Below, piece after piece: positions 34,809 through 43,613 of a stretch of 64,000 nt of DNA (position 1 is its first letter; each line of letters opens with the position of its first letter). Made by a program: the position numbers and the translations under genes. The notes under the pieces are model-generated. The model was given only the letters and a program-made list of their open reading frames with translations. It did not search any database and had not been told where the DNA came from. This stretch comes from Yinghuangia sp051388915 (GTDB lineage: Bacteria; Actinomycetota; Actinomycetes; Streptomycetales; Streptomycetaceae), in the NCBI RefSeq assembly GCF_051388915.1, contig NZ_JBPKBH010000007.1:442169-506168 (forward strand), in the 5' to 3' direction.

Positions 34809-37800
34809 ATGGCCATGCATGACGACGCACACGCGACACCTCCCGAGGTCGACCCCGCCGAGGTCCTGGGCCGGTTCTCGCCCGCGACCCGCGACTGGTT
34901 CACGGGCGCCTTCCACCGGCCCACCGCGGCACAGGCGGGGGCCTGGGCGGCGATCGCCGCGGACCGCGACGCGCTGGTCGTCGCGCCCACCGGCTCCGGC
35001 AAGACCCTCGCGGCCTTCCTGTCGGCACTGGACCGGCTGGCCGCCGAGCCGCCTCCGGCCGACGCCCGGCGCCGTTGCCGCGTCCTCTACATCTCGCCGC
35101 TGAAAGCGCTGGCGGTCGACGTCGAGCGCAACCTGCGCGGGCCGCTGGCCGGGATCCGCCAGGCTTCGGTGCGCCTGGGGCTGCCCGAGCCGCAGGTGGA
35201 GGTGGGCGTACGCTCCGGCGACACCCCCGCCGCCGACCGCCGCCGCTTCGCCACGAAGCCGCCGGACATCCTCATCACGACCCCGGAGTCGCTGTTCCTG
35301 ATCCTCACCTCGCAGGCGCGCGACGCGCTGCGCGGCGTCGACACCGTCATCGTGGACGAGGTGCACGCGGTCGCCGGCACCAAGCGCGGCGCCCACCTCG
35401 CGCTGACCCTGGAGCGCCTCGACCAGATCCTCGACCGCCCGGCGCGGCGCATCGGGCTGTCGGCGACCGTGCGCCCGGTCGACGAGGTCGCCCGCTTCCT
35501 GTGCGGTACGCGCGAGGTCACCGTCGTACAGCCGCCCGCCGCCAAGACTTTCGACCTGTCCGTCGTCGTGCCGGTCGAGGACATGGGCGAGCTGGCCCAG
35601 CGGCCCGCCGAGTACGACGAACTCGGCCAGGTCCAGCGCGCCTCGGTGTGGCCGCATGTCGAGGAGCGCATTGTCGATCTGGTGCAGGCGCACCGGTCCA
35701 CCATCGTGTTCGCCAACTCGCGGCGTCTCGCGGAGCGTCTGTGCGGGCGGCTGAACGAGCTCGCGTACGAGCGCGCGACCGGCGAGGTGATGCCCGAGTC
35801 GGGTCCGCCCGCCGAGCTGATGGCGCAGGCCGGGAGCCTCAAGGGCGCCCCGCCGGTCCTGGCCCGCGCGCACCACGGCTCGGTGTCCAAGGAGCAGCGT
35901 GCCCTGGTCGAGGAGGACCTGAAAGCCGGGCGGCTGCCCGCCGTGGTCGCGACGTCCAGTCTCGAACTGGGCATCGACATGGGTGCCGTCGACCTGGTCG
36001 TGCAGGTCGAGTCGCCGCCGTCGGTGGCGTCCGGCCTCCAGCGCGTCGGACGCGCCGGGCACCAGGTCGGGGCGGTGTCGCGCGGCGTCGTGTTCCCGAA
36101 GTTCCGCGGCGACCTCGTGCAGACCGCGGTGGTGACCGAGCGCATGCGTGCGGGTGCCATCGAGGCCGTGCGGCCGCCGCGCAACCCGCTCGACGTGCTG
36201 GCCCAGCAGATCGTGTCGATGGTGTCCGTCGAGGACTGGGACGTCGAGGAGCTGCTGACGCTGGTACGCCGCGCCGCGCCCTTCGCGTCGCTGCCCGTGT
36301 CGGCGTATGAAGCCGTGCTCGACATGCTCGCCGGGCGCTACCCGAGCGACGCCTTCGCCGAACTGCGCCCGCGGCTGGTGTGGGACCGCGTCGGAGGCAC
36401 GCTGACCGCCCGTCCCGGCGCCCAGCGCCTCGCGGTCACCAGCGGTGGGACCATCCCCGACCGCGGGCTCTTCGGGGTCTTCCTGGCCGCCGGCGACGGC
36501 AAGCAGAAGTCGCGCGTCGGCGAACTCGACGAGGAGATGGTCTACGAGTCGCGCGTCGGCGACGTCTTCACGCTCGGCACCTCGTCGTGGCGTATCGAGG
36601 ACATCACGCACGACAAGGTGCTCGTCACCCCCGCCCCCGGCGTTCCCGGCAAGCTGCCGTTCTGGCACGGCGACACGCTCGGCCGACCGGTGGAACTGGG
36701 GCGTGCGCTGGGTGCGTTCCTGCGCGAGATCGGCGCGATGGACGCCGAGAAGGCACGCGAGCGGGTCGCGGCGGCGGGGCTGGACGCGTGGGCGGTGGAC
36801 AACCTCCTGGCGTACCTCGCCGAACAGCGCGAGGCGTGCGGGCACGTCCCGGACGACCGGACCATCGTCGTCGAGCGCTTCCGCGACGAGTTGGGCGACT
36901 GGCGCGTCGTGGTGCACTCGCCGTTCGGTGCGCAGGTGCACGCCCCGTGGGCGCTCGCGGTGGCGGCGCGGCTGCGCGAGCGGACGGGGCTGGACGTCCA
37001 GACGATGCACGGCGACGACGGCATCGTGCTGCGCCTGCCGGACACCGGGGATCCTCCCCCGGCCTGGCGGCCGGACGGTGCCCCCCAGTCCGCAATCGAT
37101 CTGTATCCGTCATCGAGCTCCGGCAACGCCGACGCCGAGTTCAGCCTGCCGTCCGACTTCGCGGTGTTCGACGCCGCCGAGGTCGAGCCGCTGGTGACGG
37201 CCGAGGTCGGCGGCTCGGCGCTGTTCGCGTCGCGCTTCCGCGAGTGCGCGGCACGCGCCCTGCTGCTGCCGCGCCGGATGCCCGGCAGGCGCACTCCCCT
37301 GTGGCAGCAGCGCCAGCGGGCCGCGCAACTGCTGTCGGTGGCAAGCGAGTACGGGTCGTTCCCGATCGTGCTGGAGACCATGCGCGAGTGCCTTCAGGAC
37401 GTCTTCGACGTACCGGGCCTCGCCGGACTCATGGCCGACATCGCCGCCCGCAAGGTCCGCATCGTCGAGGTCACCACCCCCGAGCCGTCGCCGTTCGCCC
37501 GCTCCCTGCTGTTCGGGTACGTCGCCCAGTTCATGTACGAGGGCGACTCCCCGCTCGCCGAGCGCCGCGCCGCCGCGCTCGCCCTCGACTCTCGCCTGCT
37601 GTCCGAACTGCTCGGCCAGGCCGAACTGCGGGAACTCCTCGACGCCGAGGTGGTCGCGCGCACCGAGGCCGAGTTGCAGCGGCTCACCGACGACCGTCGG
37701 GCGCGCGACGCCGAGGGCGTCGCCGACCTGCTGCGCCTGCTCGGCCCGCTCGGCACCGACGAGGTGGCCGCGCGCAGCCTCGGCACACCCGCCGACACCT

Positions 37801-39647
37801 CGCGCCGGCTGGTGGCGCTGGAGGAGGCACGCCGCGCGATCCGGGTGCGTGTCGCGGGCGTCGAGCGCTGGGCGGCGATCGAGGACGCCGGGCGGCTGCG
37901 CGACGCCCTCGGCACGCCACTGCCGGTGGGTGTCCCCGAGGCCTTCACCGAGCCGGTCAAGGACCCGCTCGGCGACCTGTTGGCCCGGCACGCGCGCACC
38001 CGGGGGCCGTTCCATGCGGCCGACGCCGCCGCCCGGTTCGGGCTGGGCGCGGCGGTCGTGACCGGGGCGTACCAGCGACTGTCGGCGACCGGCCGGGTGG
38101 TGTCCGGCGAGTTCCGGCCCGGCGGCGCGGGCACCGAGTGGTGCGACGCCGAGGTGCTGCGGATGCTGCGGCGGCGCTCGCTGGCCGCGCTGCGCCACGA
38201 GGTGGAGCCGGTGCCGCCGCTCGCGCTCGCCCGGTTCCTGCCGGTGTGGCAGGGCGCGGGCGGTTCCGCGGCGCGTGGGCTGCGCGGCGTCGACGGCCTG
38301 GTGCGTGCGGTGGAGCAGTTGCAGGGGGCGGCGGTTCCGGCGTCGGCGTTGGAGAAGCTGGTGCTGCCGACGCGTGTGGCGGCGTACAACCCGGCGCTGC
38401 TCGACGAGTTGTGCGCGACGGGCGAGGTCGTATGGGCGGGGCACGGCGCGCTGCCGGGCAACGACGGCTGGGTGTCGCTCTATCTCGCGGACGCCGCGCC
38501 GCTGTTGCTGCCGCCGCCCACACCGCTCGACCTCGGTCCGCTGCACCGGGCGGTCCTGACCGCGCTGGACGGCGGGTACGGCCTGTTCTTCCGGCAGATC
38601 GCGGACCGCGTCCCGCAGTTGCTGCCGCCGGAGACGGCGGTGCCGAGCGATGCCGAGGTCGTCACCGCGCTGTGGGATCTGGCGTGGGCAGGGCATGTCA
38701 CGGGCGACACGTTGGCCCCGCTGCGGGCACTGATGGGGTCCGGGCGTACCGCAGGCTCGACGGCGCACCGGGCACGGCGGGCCACCCCGCGCGGCCGGTA
38801 CGGCGGGCTCAGCCGCGGCCGTCCCGTCGCTCCCGCGCGGTCGGCCCCGCCCATCGCGGTGGGGCGCTGGTCGCTCGTACCCGAGCGCGAGCCCGATCCG
38901 ACACGTCGGGCGCACGCGCTGGCCGAGACGCTGTTGGACCGGCACGGCGTGGTGACGCGCGGCGCCGTGGTCGCGGAGGGGAGCCCTGGCGGCTTCTCGG
39001 CGGCGTACCGCGTGCTGTCGGCGTTCGAGGAGACCGGCCGGGTGCGCCGCGGGTACTTCGTCGAGGGGCTGGGGGCGGCCCAGTTCGCGGCGGACGGGGC
39101 GGTGGACCGGTTGCGCGCGCTGCAACAGGCCGCGGAACGGCGGGCCGAGTCGGCCGGATCCACCGGGCCTGGAGGGTTCGGTGCGCCCAGCGGGTTCGGC
39201 GGGCCTACCGGGTTCGGCGGGCCCACGGGGTCTGCCGGACGCGCCGGGTCTTCCGGCCGCGACGACTCCGGGCCGCGCGCGCTGTTGCTCGCCGCCGCCG
39301 ACCCCGCGAACCCGTACGGTGCCGCGCTGCCCTGGCCGGACCGTCCAGGAGAGGCCGCGGGCGGACACCGGGCGGGCCGCAAGGCGGGCGCCCTGGTGGT
39401 GCTCGTGGACGGCGAACTGGTGCTCTACGTCGAGCGCGGCGGCCGCTCACTCCTCACCTGGACCGAGCAGCCCGAGCGGCTCCAGCCTGCCGTCGACGCG
39501 CTGGCCCTCGCGGTGCGCGAAGGCGCGCTCGGCAAGCTCACGGTCGAACGGGCGGACGGCGAGGGCGTCCTGACATCGTCGCTCGGACGTGCGCTGGAGG
39601 CCGCCGGATTCCACGCGACACCGCGCGGCCTGCGGCTCCGCGGCTGA
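34809..39647 (+). CDS. lhr: Lhr family ATP-dependent helicase
   Basis: A 1612-residue superfamily 2 helicase, the long Lhr form with a C-terminal extension. Walker A is APTGSGKT (about residues 59-66), the DEVH box is Asp183-His186 (VIVDEVHAVAGTKRG), and motif VI is QRVGRAGHQ. These are followed by the Lhr winged-helix and beta-barrel core and a C-terminal domain of about 700 residues. Mycobacterial Lhr is a 3'-5' translocase that unwinds RNA:DNA hybrids in DNA repair. Near residues 1450-1485 there is a Gly/Phe/Pro/Thr low-complexity insert (GFGGPTGFGGPTG). ATG 34809 is used; ATG 34815 is equally possible. The Nei-like glycosylase follows downstream after a terminator. Confidence 0.93.
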   Translation: MAMHDDAHATPPEVDPAEVLGRFSPATRDWFTGAFHRPTAAQAGAWAAIAADRDALVVAPTGSGKTLAAFLSALDRLAAEPPPADARRRCRVLYISPLKALAVDVERNLRGPLAGIRQASVRLGLPEPQVEVGVRSGDTPAADRRRFATKPPDILITTPESLFLILTSQARDALRGVDTVIVDEVHAVAGTKRGAHLALTLERLDQILDRPARRIGLSATVRPVDEVARFLCGTREVTVVQPPAAKTFDLSVVVPVEDMGELAQRPAEYDELGQVQRASVWPHVEERIVDLVQAHRSTIVFANSRRLAERLCGRLNELAYERATGEVMPESGPPAELMAQAGSLKGAPPVLARAHHGSVSKEQRALVEEDLKAGRLPAVVATSSLELGIDMGAVDLVVQVESPPSVASGLQRVGRAGHQVGAVSRGVVFPKFRGDLVQTAVVTERMRAGAIEAVRPPRNPLDVLAQQIVSMVSVEDWDVEELLTLVRRAAPFASLPVSAYEAVLDMLAGRYPSDAFAELRPRLVWDRVGGTLTARPGAQRLAVTSGGTIPDRGLFGVFLAAGDGKQKSRVGELDEEMVYESRVGDVFTLGTSSWRIEDITHDKVLVTPAPGVPGKLPFWHGDTLGRPVELGRALGAFLREIGAMDAEKARERVAAAGLDAWAVDNLLAYLAEQREACGHVPDDRTIVVERFRDELGDWRVVVHSPFGAQVHAPWALAVAARLRERTGLDVQTMHGDDGIVLRLPDTGDPPPAWRPDGAPQSAIDLYPSSSSGNADAEFSLPSDFAVFDAAEVEPLVTAEVGGSALFASRFRECAARALLLPRRMPGRRTPLWQQRQRAAQLLSVASEYGSFPIVLETMRECLQDVFDVPGLAGLMADIAARKVRIVEVTTPEPSPFARSLLFGYVAQFMYEGDSPLAERRAAALALDSRLLSELLGQAELRELLDAEVVARTEAELQRLTDDRRARDAEGVADLLRLLGPLGTDEVAARSLGTPADTSRRLVALEEARRAIRVRVAGVERWAAIEDAGRLRDALGTPLPVGVPEAFTEPVKDPLGDLLARHARTRGPFHAADAAARFGLGAAVVTGAYQRLSATGRVVSGEFRPGGAGTEWCDAEVLRMLRRRSLAALRHEVEPVPPLALARFLPVWQGAGGSAARGLRGVDGLVRAVEQLQGAAVPASALEKLVLPTRVAAYNPALLDELCATGEVVWAGHGALPGNDGWVSLYLADAAPLLLPPPTPLDLGPLHRAVLTALDGGYGLFFRQIADRVPQLLPPETAVPSDAEVVTALWDLAWAGHVTGDTLAPLRALMGSGRTAGSTAHRARRATPRGRYGGLSRGRPVAPARSAPPIAVGRWSLVPEREPDPTRRAHALAETLLDRHGVVTRGAVVAEGSPGGFSAAYRVLSAFEETGRVRRGYFVEGLGAAQFAADGAVDRLRALQQAAERRAESAGSTGPGGFGAPSGFGGPTGFGGPTGSAGRAGSSGRDDSGPRALLLAAADPANPYGAALPWPDRPGEAAGGHRAGRKAGALVVLVDGELVLYVERGGRSLLTWTEQPERLQPAVDALALAVREGALGKLTVERADGEGVLTSSLGRALEAAGFHATPRGLRLRG

Positions 39648-39764
39648 GACCGTTTCGTTACGTGCCCGCCTGCCGCACGAAACACCCCGGTCACGTCGGT
39701 CCCCCAGTATCGAGTCACGGATGCAGCGCCATTCCGTACCTCCCCACCAGGAGGAACCTCGCCC

Positions 39765-39791
39765 GTGGCGACCCTGCACGCGCCACGGTAG
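39765..39791 (+). CDS. Candidate 8-codon leader ORF with strong Shine-Dalgarno
   Basis: GTG-initiated ORF encoding M/V-A-T-L-H-A-P-R and then TAG. AGGAGG (39749-39754) lies ten bases upstream. The stop codon is only five bases before a 20-bp terminator stem. The arrangement resembles a leader-peptide attenuator or an unlinked ribosome-loading site; it is too short for homology and could be fortuitous. Confidence 0.35.
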   Translation: MATLHAPR

Positions 39792-39796
39792 GGGAC

Positions 39797-39863
39797 GATC
39801 GCAACTGGTGTCGCACACGTGTTCCTGGCCGCGCGGGTGCGACACCGGTTGCGATCCTTTTTT
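39797..39863 (+). terminator. Very strong intrinsic terminator between lhr and the glycosylase gene
   Basis: A 20-position stem: the left arm 39797-39816 pairs with 39837-39856, with one G-U wobble and no bulge. The loop is 20 bases and TTTTTT follows at 39858-39863. It is the best terminator in the window. It ends either the lhr mRNA or a short transcript carrying the 8-codon ORF. Confidence 0.92.
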
Positions 39864-39950
39864 GCGCCGGTGTTTGTGGCCGGTTCTTGTGCCGGGGAGG
39901 CGTGCCCGGGCCGGTTGGCACCCTCCCCGCACGTCCGCGACCCGCGCACG

Positions 39951-39956
39951 GACAAT
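39951..39956 (+). promoter_or_regulatory. -10 hexamer of a leaderless glycosylase mRNA
   Basis: GACAAT, then six bases, then ATG 39963. The layout matches the leaderless promoters of nadE and the MarR gene in this window. It makes the glycosylase gene independent of read-through from lhr. Confidence 0.55.
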
Positions 39957-39962
39957 GGACGC

Positions 39963-40748
39963 ATGCCTGAAGGCGACACGGTGTTCATCACCGCGACCCA
40001 ACTGCGCGGCGCGCTGGCGGGGCGCGTGCTCACGCACACGGACTTCCGCGTACCGCGGTACGCCACCGTCGACTTCGCGGGCCGCCGGGTCCTCGCGGCC
40101 GAGTCGCGCGGCAAGCACCTGCTGGTGCGCTTCGAGGGGAACGTGACCCTGCATACGCACTTGCGGATGGACGGCGCGTGGCGCGTCCAGGCCGCGGGCG
40201 GACGGGTCGGGAACAGCCCGCGTGACCAGGTTCGTGTCGTGCTGGCCAACGAGGAGTTCGCCGCGATCGGCCTGCGGCTGCCGGTCGTGGACCTGGTGCG
40301 GACCGCCGAGGAGCCGCGCGTGGTCGGCCACCTGGGCCCGGACCTGCTCGGCCCCGGCTGGGACGCGGACGAAGCGGTGCGGCGGCTGACCGCGCGGCCC
40401 GGGCGTCCGATCGGCGACGCGCTCCTCGACCAGCGCAACCTGGCAGGCGTCGGCAACGTCTACCGCGCCGAACTGTGCTTCCTGCGCGGCGTCTCCCCCT
40501 TCGCCCGCGTCGACGCGGCAGGCGACCTGCACGCCATGGTCGACCTCGCCAAGCGCGCCCTGGAAGCCAACCGCGAGCGCCACGGACACGTCACCACGGG
40601 AGATCCCCGCCCCGGCCACCAGCACTGGGTGTACGGCCGACTCGGCCGCCCCTGCCGCCGCTGCGGCACCCCGATCCGCAAAGCCGAGGCGGGCGAACCG
40701 CCGCGCGTGGTCTTCTGGTGCCCCCGCTGCCAGCCGAGCGACCGGTAG
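39963..40748 (+). CDS. Fpg/Nei family DNA glycosylase-AP lyase (Nei2-like)
   Basis: A 261-residue base-excision enzyme that removes oxidised bases and cleaves the abasic site. After Met removal the N-terminus is PEGDTVF (catalytic Pro and Glu of the family). The helix-two-turn-helix is GDALLDQRNLAGVGNVYRAELCFLRGVSPFA, and a C-terminal zinc finger has CRRC ... CPRC ligands (about 236-258). The PEGDT start favours Nei over MutM. Coding next to the Lhr helicase groups two repair functions. Confidence 0.93.
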   Translation: MPEGDTVFITATQLRGALAGRVLTHTDFRVPRYATVDFAGRRVLAAESRGKHLLVRFEGNVTLHTHLRMDGAWRVQAAGGRVGNSPRDQVRVVLANEEFAAIGLRLPVVDLVRTAEEPRVVGHLGPDLLGPGWDADEAVRRLTARPGRPIGDALLDQRNLAGVGNVYRAELCFLRGVSPFARVDAAGDLHAMVDLAKRALEANRERHGHVTTGDPRPGHQHWVYGRLGRPCRRCGTPIRKAEAGEPPRVVFWCPRCQPSDR

Positions 40749-40883
40749 GTCGGACCGCGCGCGTTCGGGTCACCGGATCGGTTGCGCGACGCCCGCCGGT
40801 CCACTCTTCGGGGGGACTTGGGGTGACCGCCGGACGTCTGGGTCGTCGTACAGGGCGTCCGTGCGACCGCCTCGGAGGTTCCT

Positions 40884-41408
40884 GTGAGCGCGTACCGGCT
40901 GTCCGTTCCCCGACTTGGCGTCCTGCTCTGCGTGCCGCTGCTCGCGGGGTGTGTCTCCGGCGGGCCGCGCGCCGCGGGCCTGTTCGAGGCACCGCCACCG
41001 CCCACCCCGCCCGCGGCGGCCGCCGGGGCAGGGCCCGTGTCACCGACAGTTCCGTCGGTGCCGACCCTGCCCGACGCCGCGCTGCCCGGGCCCGCGGTGT
41101 CGGTCGGGCCGCCGATGGTGTCGTGGACGTCGCCGTCCCCGTTCCCCGCCACGTCTCCGCCGAACGGACCGGCCGCTTCGGCGGGGCGGACCCCGGACAC
41201 CGACGAGGTCTCCGTACCACGCAAGCCGCCGCGTCGGCCGGGGCCGACGCACGGCAGCGTCCCGCCGCGGCGTCCCGTCCCGGCACCGGCCGCCACGCCC
41301 TCCCCGACGCTGCCCGGCAGCGTGTGCGACGGGCTCGCGCAATACGGCCTCTTCCCGGTCGGCGGCAGTACGCACCACTGGTGCCTCAGCCAGGAGCAGG
41401 CTCCCTGA
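40884..41408 (+). CDS. Putative lipoprotein with Pro-rich body
   Basis: A 174-residue exported protein. A signal peptide with lipobox LLAG-Cys23 (after LGVLLCVPL) predicts lipid anchoring. Residues 30-145 are Pro/Ala/Ser-rich and probably disordered. A short C-terminal module with two cysteines follows (SVCDGLAQYGLFPVGGSTHHWC). GTG 40884 is fixed by GGAGG eight bases upstream. No known domain; a cell-wall-spanning surface lipoprotein is the best guess. Confidence 0.75.
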   Translation: MSAYRLSVPRLGVLLCVPLLAGCVSGGPRAAGLFEAPPPPTPPAAAAGAGPVSPTVPSVPTLPDAALPGPAVSVGPPMVSWTSPSPFPATSPPNGPAASAGRTPDTDEVSVPRKPPRRPGPTHGSVPPRRPVPAPAATPSPTLPGSVCDGLAQYGLFPVGGSTHHWCLSQEQAP

Positions 41409-41459
41409 CCTCCGCGGGCTGACCTGCGGCGAAGCGATCGGACCCACAGCGCACGTTTA

Positions 41460-41476
41460 TTGACTGTTCGTCAGAT
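41460..41476. promoter_or_regulatory. Operator-like element upstream of the SDR gene
   Basis: TTGACTGTTCGTCAGAT, an imperfect dyad (TGAC...GTCA core), sits 62 bases before the SDR start. It matches the amidase operator at 20644-20662 at 13 of 17 positions. Elements of this type recur upstream of SDR and acyl-CoA genes in actinobacteria (from memory). Confidence 0.5.
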
Positions 41477-41538
41477 CGAATCTACGGTCCCCGTGGGCCC
41501 GGTATCCCGGCCCCAGGCACTCCTTGGGAGGGGAACCC

Positions 41539-42336
41539 GTGTTGCGCACAGCCCTCGATCTGTCCGGCCGCGTGGCCGTCGTCACCGGTGCCGCCAGCGG
41601 AATCGGCCGCAGCAGCGCGCAGGTTCTGGCGGAGCTCGGCGCCGCGGTCGTCTGCGCCGACATCAACCAGGCCGGCGCCGAGGCCACCGCGAAGCTGATC
41701 GCCGACGCGGGCGGCAGCGCGACCGGCACCGCCGTCGACGTCTCGTCGGCCGCTTCGGTCGACGCCCTCGTGGCCGCCGCCGTCGCCGAGCACGGGCGGC
41801 TGGACGTCATGGCCAACATCGCGGGCATCATGCACACCAGCACGGTGATCGAGACGACCGACGAGGACCTGGAGAAGGTCCTGTCGATCAACTTCAAGGG
41901 CGTCTTCTACGGCTGCCGAGCCGCCGCGCGCGTCATGGTCGAGCAGGGCTCCGGCAGCATCGTCAACATGGCGTCGAGCGCCATCGACACCGCCAACGCG
42001 GGCCTGCTCTGCTACGGCGCCGCCAAGGCCGCGATGTACCAGCTCACCAAGACCCTGGCCACCGAGGTCGGCCCGAAGGGCGTACGCGTCAACGCCGTCG
42101 CGCCCGGCTGGACCGTCACCGGCATGACCGGCCGCCACTGGACCGCCGAGGACGGCACGCAGGACGAGGACCTCAAGGCCGCCGTCGCCGCGCCGATGGT
42201 GAAGATGTCGCCGCTCAAGCGCGTCGGCGAGCCCGAGGACATCGCGTACGCGGTGGCCTACCTCGCGTCCGACGCCGCCAAGTTCATGACGGGCCAGGTG
42301 CTGCGGCCGAACGGCGGCGTGACCATGCCGTGGTGA
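41539..42336 (+). CDS. Classical short-chain dehydrogenase/reductase
   Basis: A 265-residue NAD(P)-dependent oxidoreductase. Cofactor motif TGAASGIG (about residues 15-22), Asp after beta-2 (CADIN, favouring NAD), NIAG structural motif, and catalytic Ser and Tyr-x3-Lys in MASSAIDTANAGLLCYGAAKAAM. The C-terminus ends in NGGVTMPW. The substrate (steroid, ketoacyl or alcohol) cannot be assigned. GTG 41539 is fixed by GGGAGGGG five bases upstream. Preceded by a putative TetR-type operator; convergent with the next gene, six bases between stops. Confidence 0.9.
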   Translation: MLRTALDLSGRVAVVTGAASGIGRSSAQVLAELGAAVVCADINQAGAEATAKLIADAGGSATGTAVDVSSAASVDALVAAAVAEHGRLDVMANIAGIMHTSTVIETTDEDLEKVLSINFKGVFYGCRAAARVMVEQGSGSIVNMASSAIDTANAGLLCYGAAKAAMYQLTKTLATEVGPKGVRVNAVAPGWTVTGMTGRHWTAEDGTQDEDLKAAVAAPMVKMSPLKRVGEPEDIAYAVAYLASDAAKFMTGQVLRPNGGVTMPW

Positions 42337-42342
42337 CGCACG

Positions 42343-42786
42343 TCACACGGCATTGAGCCCTGGGGGCGCCGGCGGGGATTCGTCCCGGTCGGCGCCCTCG
42401 TCGTGGACGCGGCCGTATTCGCCGACGCGGGCGTCGATCGCCGCGTCGACGGGCGCCCCCGCCTGCGCCCGAGCCGCGCGCCGGAACCGGGCGGCGCAGT
42501 GCACCGGCAGCAGCGTCAGGCTCCAGCCACCGAGCAGCACCGCCGCGGAGCCGGGGCGCGGGGCGGAGGCCTCCGCCTGCAGCGCCCACGCCATCGCGGC
42601 GAGCCAGGCCAAGGTGAGGACGGAGGCGAGTAGCCAGGTCGCCGCGGAGCGGTCGCGTACGCCGCCGTGCACGAGCTCGCGCGTGAGGGACCGCACGCGG
42701 CCCGGTCGGCCACCCGGTGCGTGCTCGGGGATCAAGCCCGTGCCGCCACCGGCGGTCCTGCCAAGGTGTTGCCCAACCTGGTTCAT
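42343..42786 (-). CDS. Small two-helix membrane protein, unknown function
   Basis: A 147-residue protein with a basic N-terminus (EHAPGGRPGRVRSLTREL) and two hydrophobic helices, about 55-74 (WLLASVLTLAWLAAMAWAL) and 84-105 (GSAAVLLGGWSLTLLPVHCAA). The C-terminal tail is acidic and proline-rich. GAGGAGG is six bases before ATG 42786. I do not recognise a family. It lies between the SDR and clgR genes. Confidence 0.65.
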   Translation of the reverse strand: MNQVGQHLGRTAGGGTGLIPEHAPGGRPGRVRSLTRELVHGGVRDRSAATWLLASVLTLAWLAAMAWALQAEASAPRPGSAAVLLGGWSLTLLPVHCAARFRRAARAQAGAPVDAAIDARVGEYGRVHDEGADRDESPPAPPGLNAV

Positions 42787-43055
42787 GGTCGGCCTCCTCG
42801 GTTCCCCTTTCGGGGGCATCCCCAGCCTCCCCCGGAACATCCGGTCGGGCCAGGAACCGGGCGGCCAATCACCCGTACGGCGCATGTCGCCGTCACCATG
42901 TGTGACGGATTGTGTGGTATTGGCTACCGGCGCACGAGTGTGCGCACAGGCGCCGCCGGTGTGCCGGAACGCACGAGGGCGGTGCCGGATCCCGGGGATC
43001 CGCACCGCCCTCCGTGAAACCGGGGCACCGCTCGCGGCGGGCCCGGCACCGCGGA

Positions 43056-43427
43056 CTACGCCGCGACGACCACGTCCACCTGACTCGTGGACTTGACCGA
43101 ACCGGACGAACCCGGCCCGGGTACGCGCTCCGACCCGGACGGTCCGACCGGCTCCAGCACCGGACGCGAGGTCAGGCCCTCGCTGTGGGCCAGCTCGGAG
43201 AGCGCCAGCTCGTCGCTGACCTCCCGGAGCACTATCGACATGCGCACGTCCAACGCCTCGCAGATGGCGGCGAGAAGCTCGGACGACGCTTCCTTCTGAC
43301 CGCGCTCGACCTCCGAGAGGTACCCGAGGGACACCCGGGCCGCCGACGACACCTCGCGCAGGGTGCGGCCCTGGCGCTGGCGTTGCCGACGCAGCACGTC
43401 ACCCAGCAGGCGACGGAGCAGAATCAT
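43056..43427 (-). CDS. clgR: ClgR-type XRE regulator of Clp/Lon protease genes
   Basis: A 123-residue HTH_3 protein. The DNA-binding domain (residues 8-70) contains QRQGRTLREVSSAARVSLGYLSEVERGQKEASSELLAAICEALD, highly characteristic of ClgR. In Streptomyces and Corynebacterium ClgR activates clpP, clpC and lon. The C-terminus is DVVVAA: a terminal Ala-Ala is required for degradation of S. lividans ClgR by ClpP, giving feedback control. It lies downstream of cinA in the same direction, 186 bases away. Confidence 0.9.
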   Translation of the reverse strand: MILLRRLLGDVLRRQRQRQGRTLREVSSAARVSLGYLSEVERGQKEASSELLAAICEALDVRMSIVLREVSDELALSELAHSEGLTSRPVLEPVGPSGSERVPGPGSSGSVKSTSQVDVVVAA

Positions 43428-43613
43428 CGGTCGCTCCCTCCTAGGACCGCGGCTGCAACGGACACAGCCCCACCGTACCCGGCATCCCCGAACTGCGTAC
43501 CGGGTCTGCCGTCCTGTTCACTGAGGGCGTGGAGCCAACACGCCCTGGGTGACGGCTCATGGCTTTCGCACCGTTCAAAACCTTCGTTCCGCATCGGTCG
43601 CACAACCCCCCTC

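Noticed and set aside
43428..43613. A gene between clgR and cinA
   Set aside because: Only short frames with no RBS or coding character; read as a leader region of clgR.
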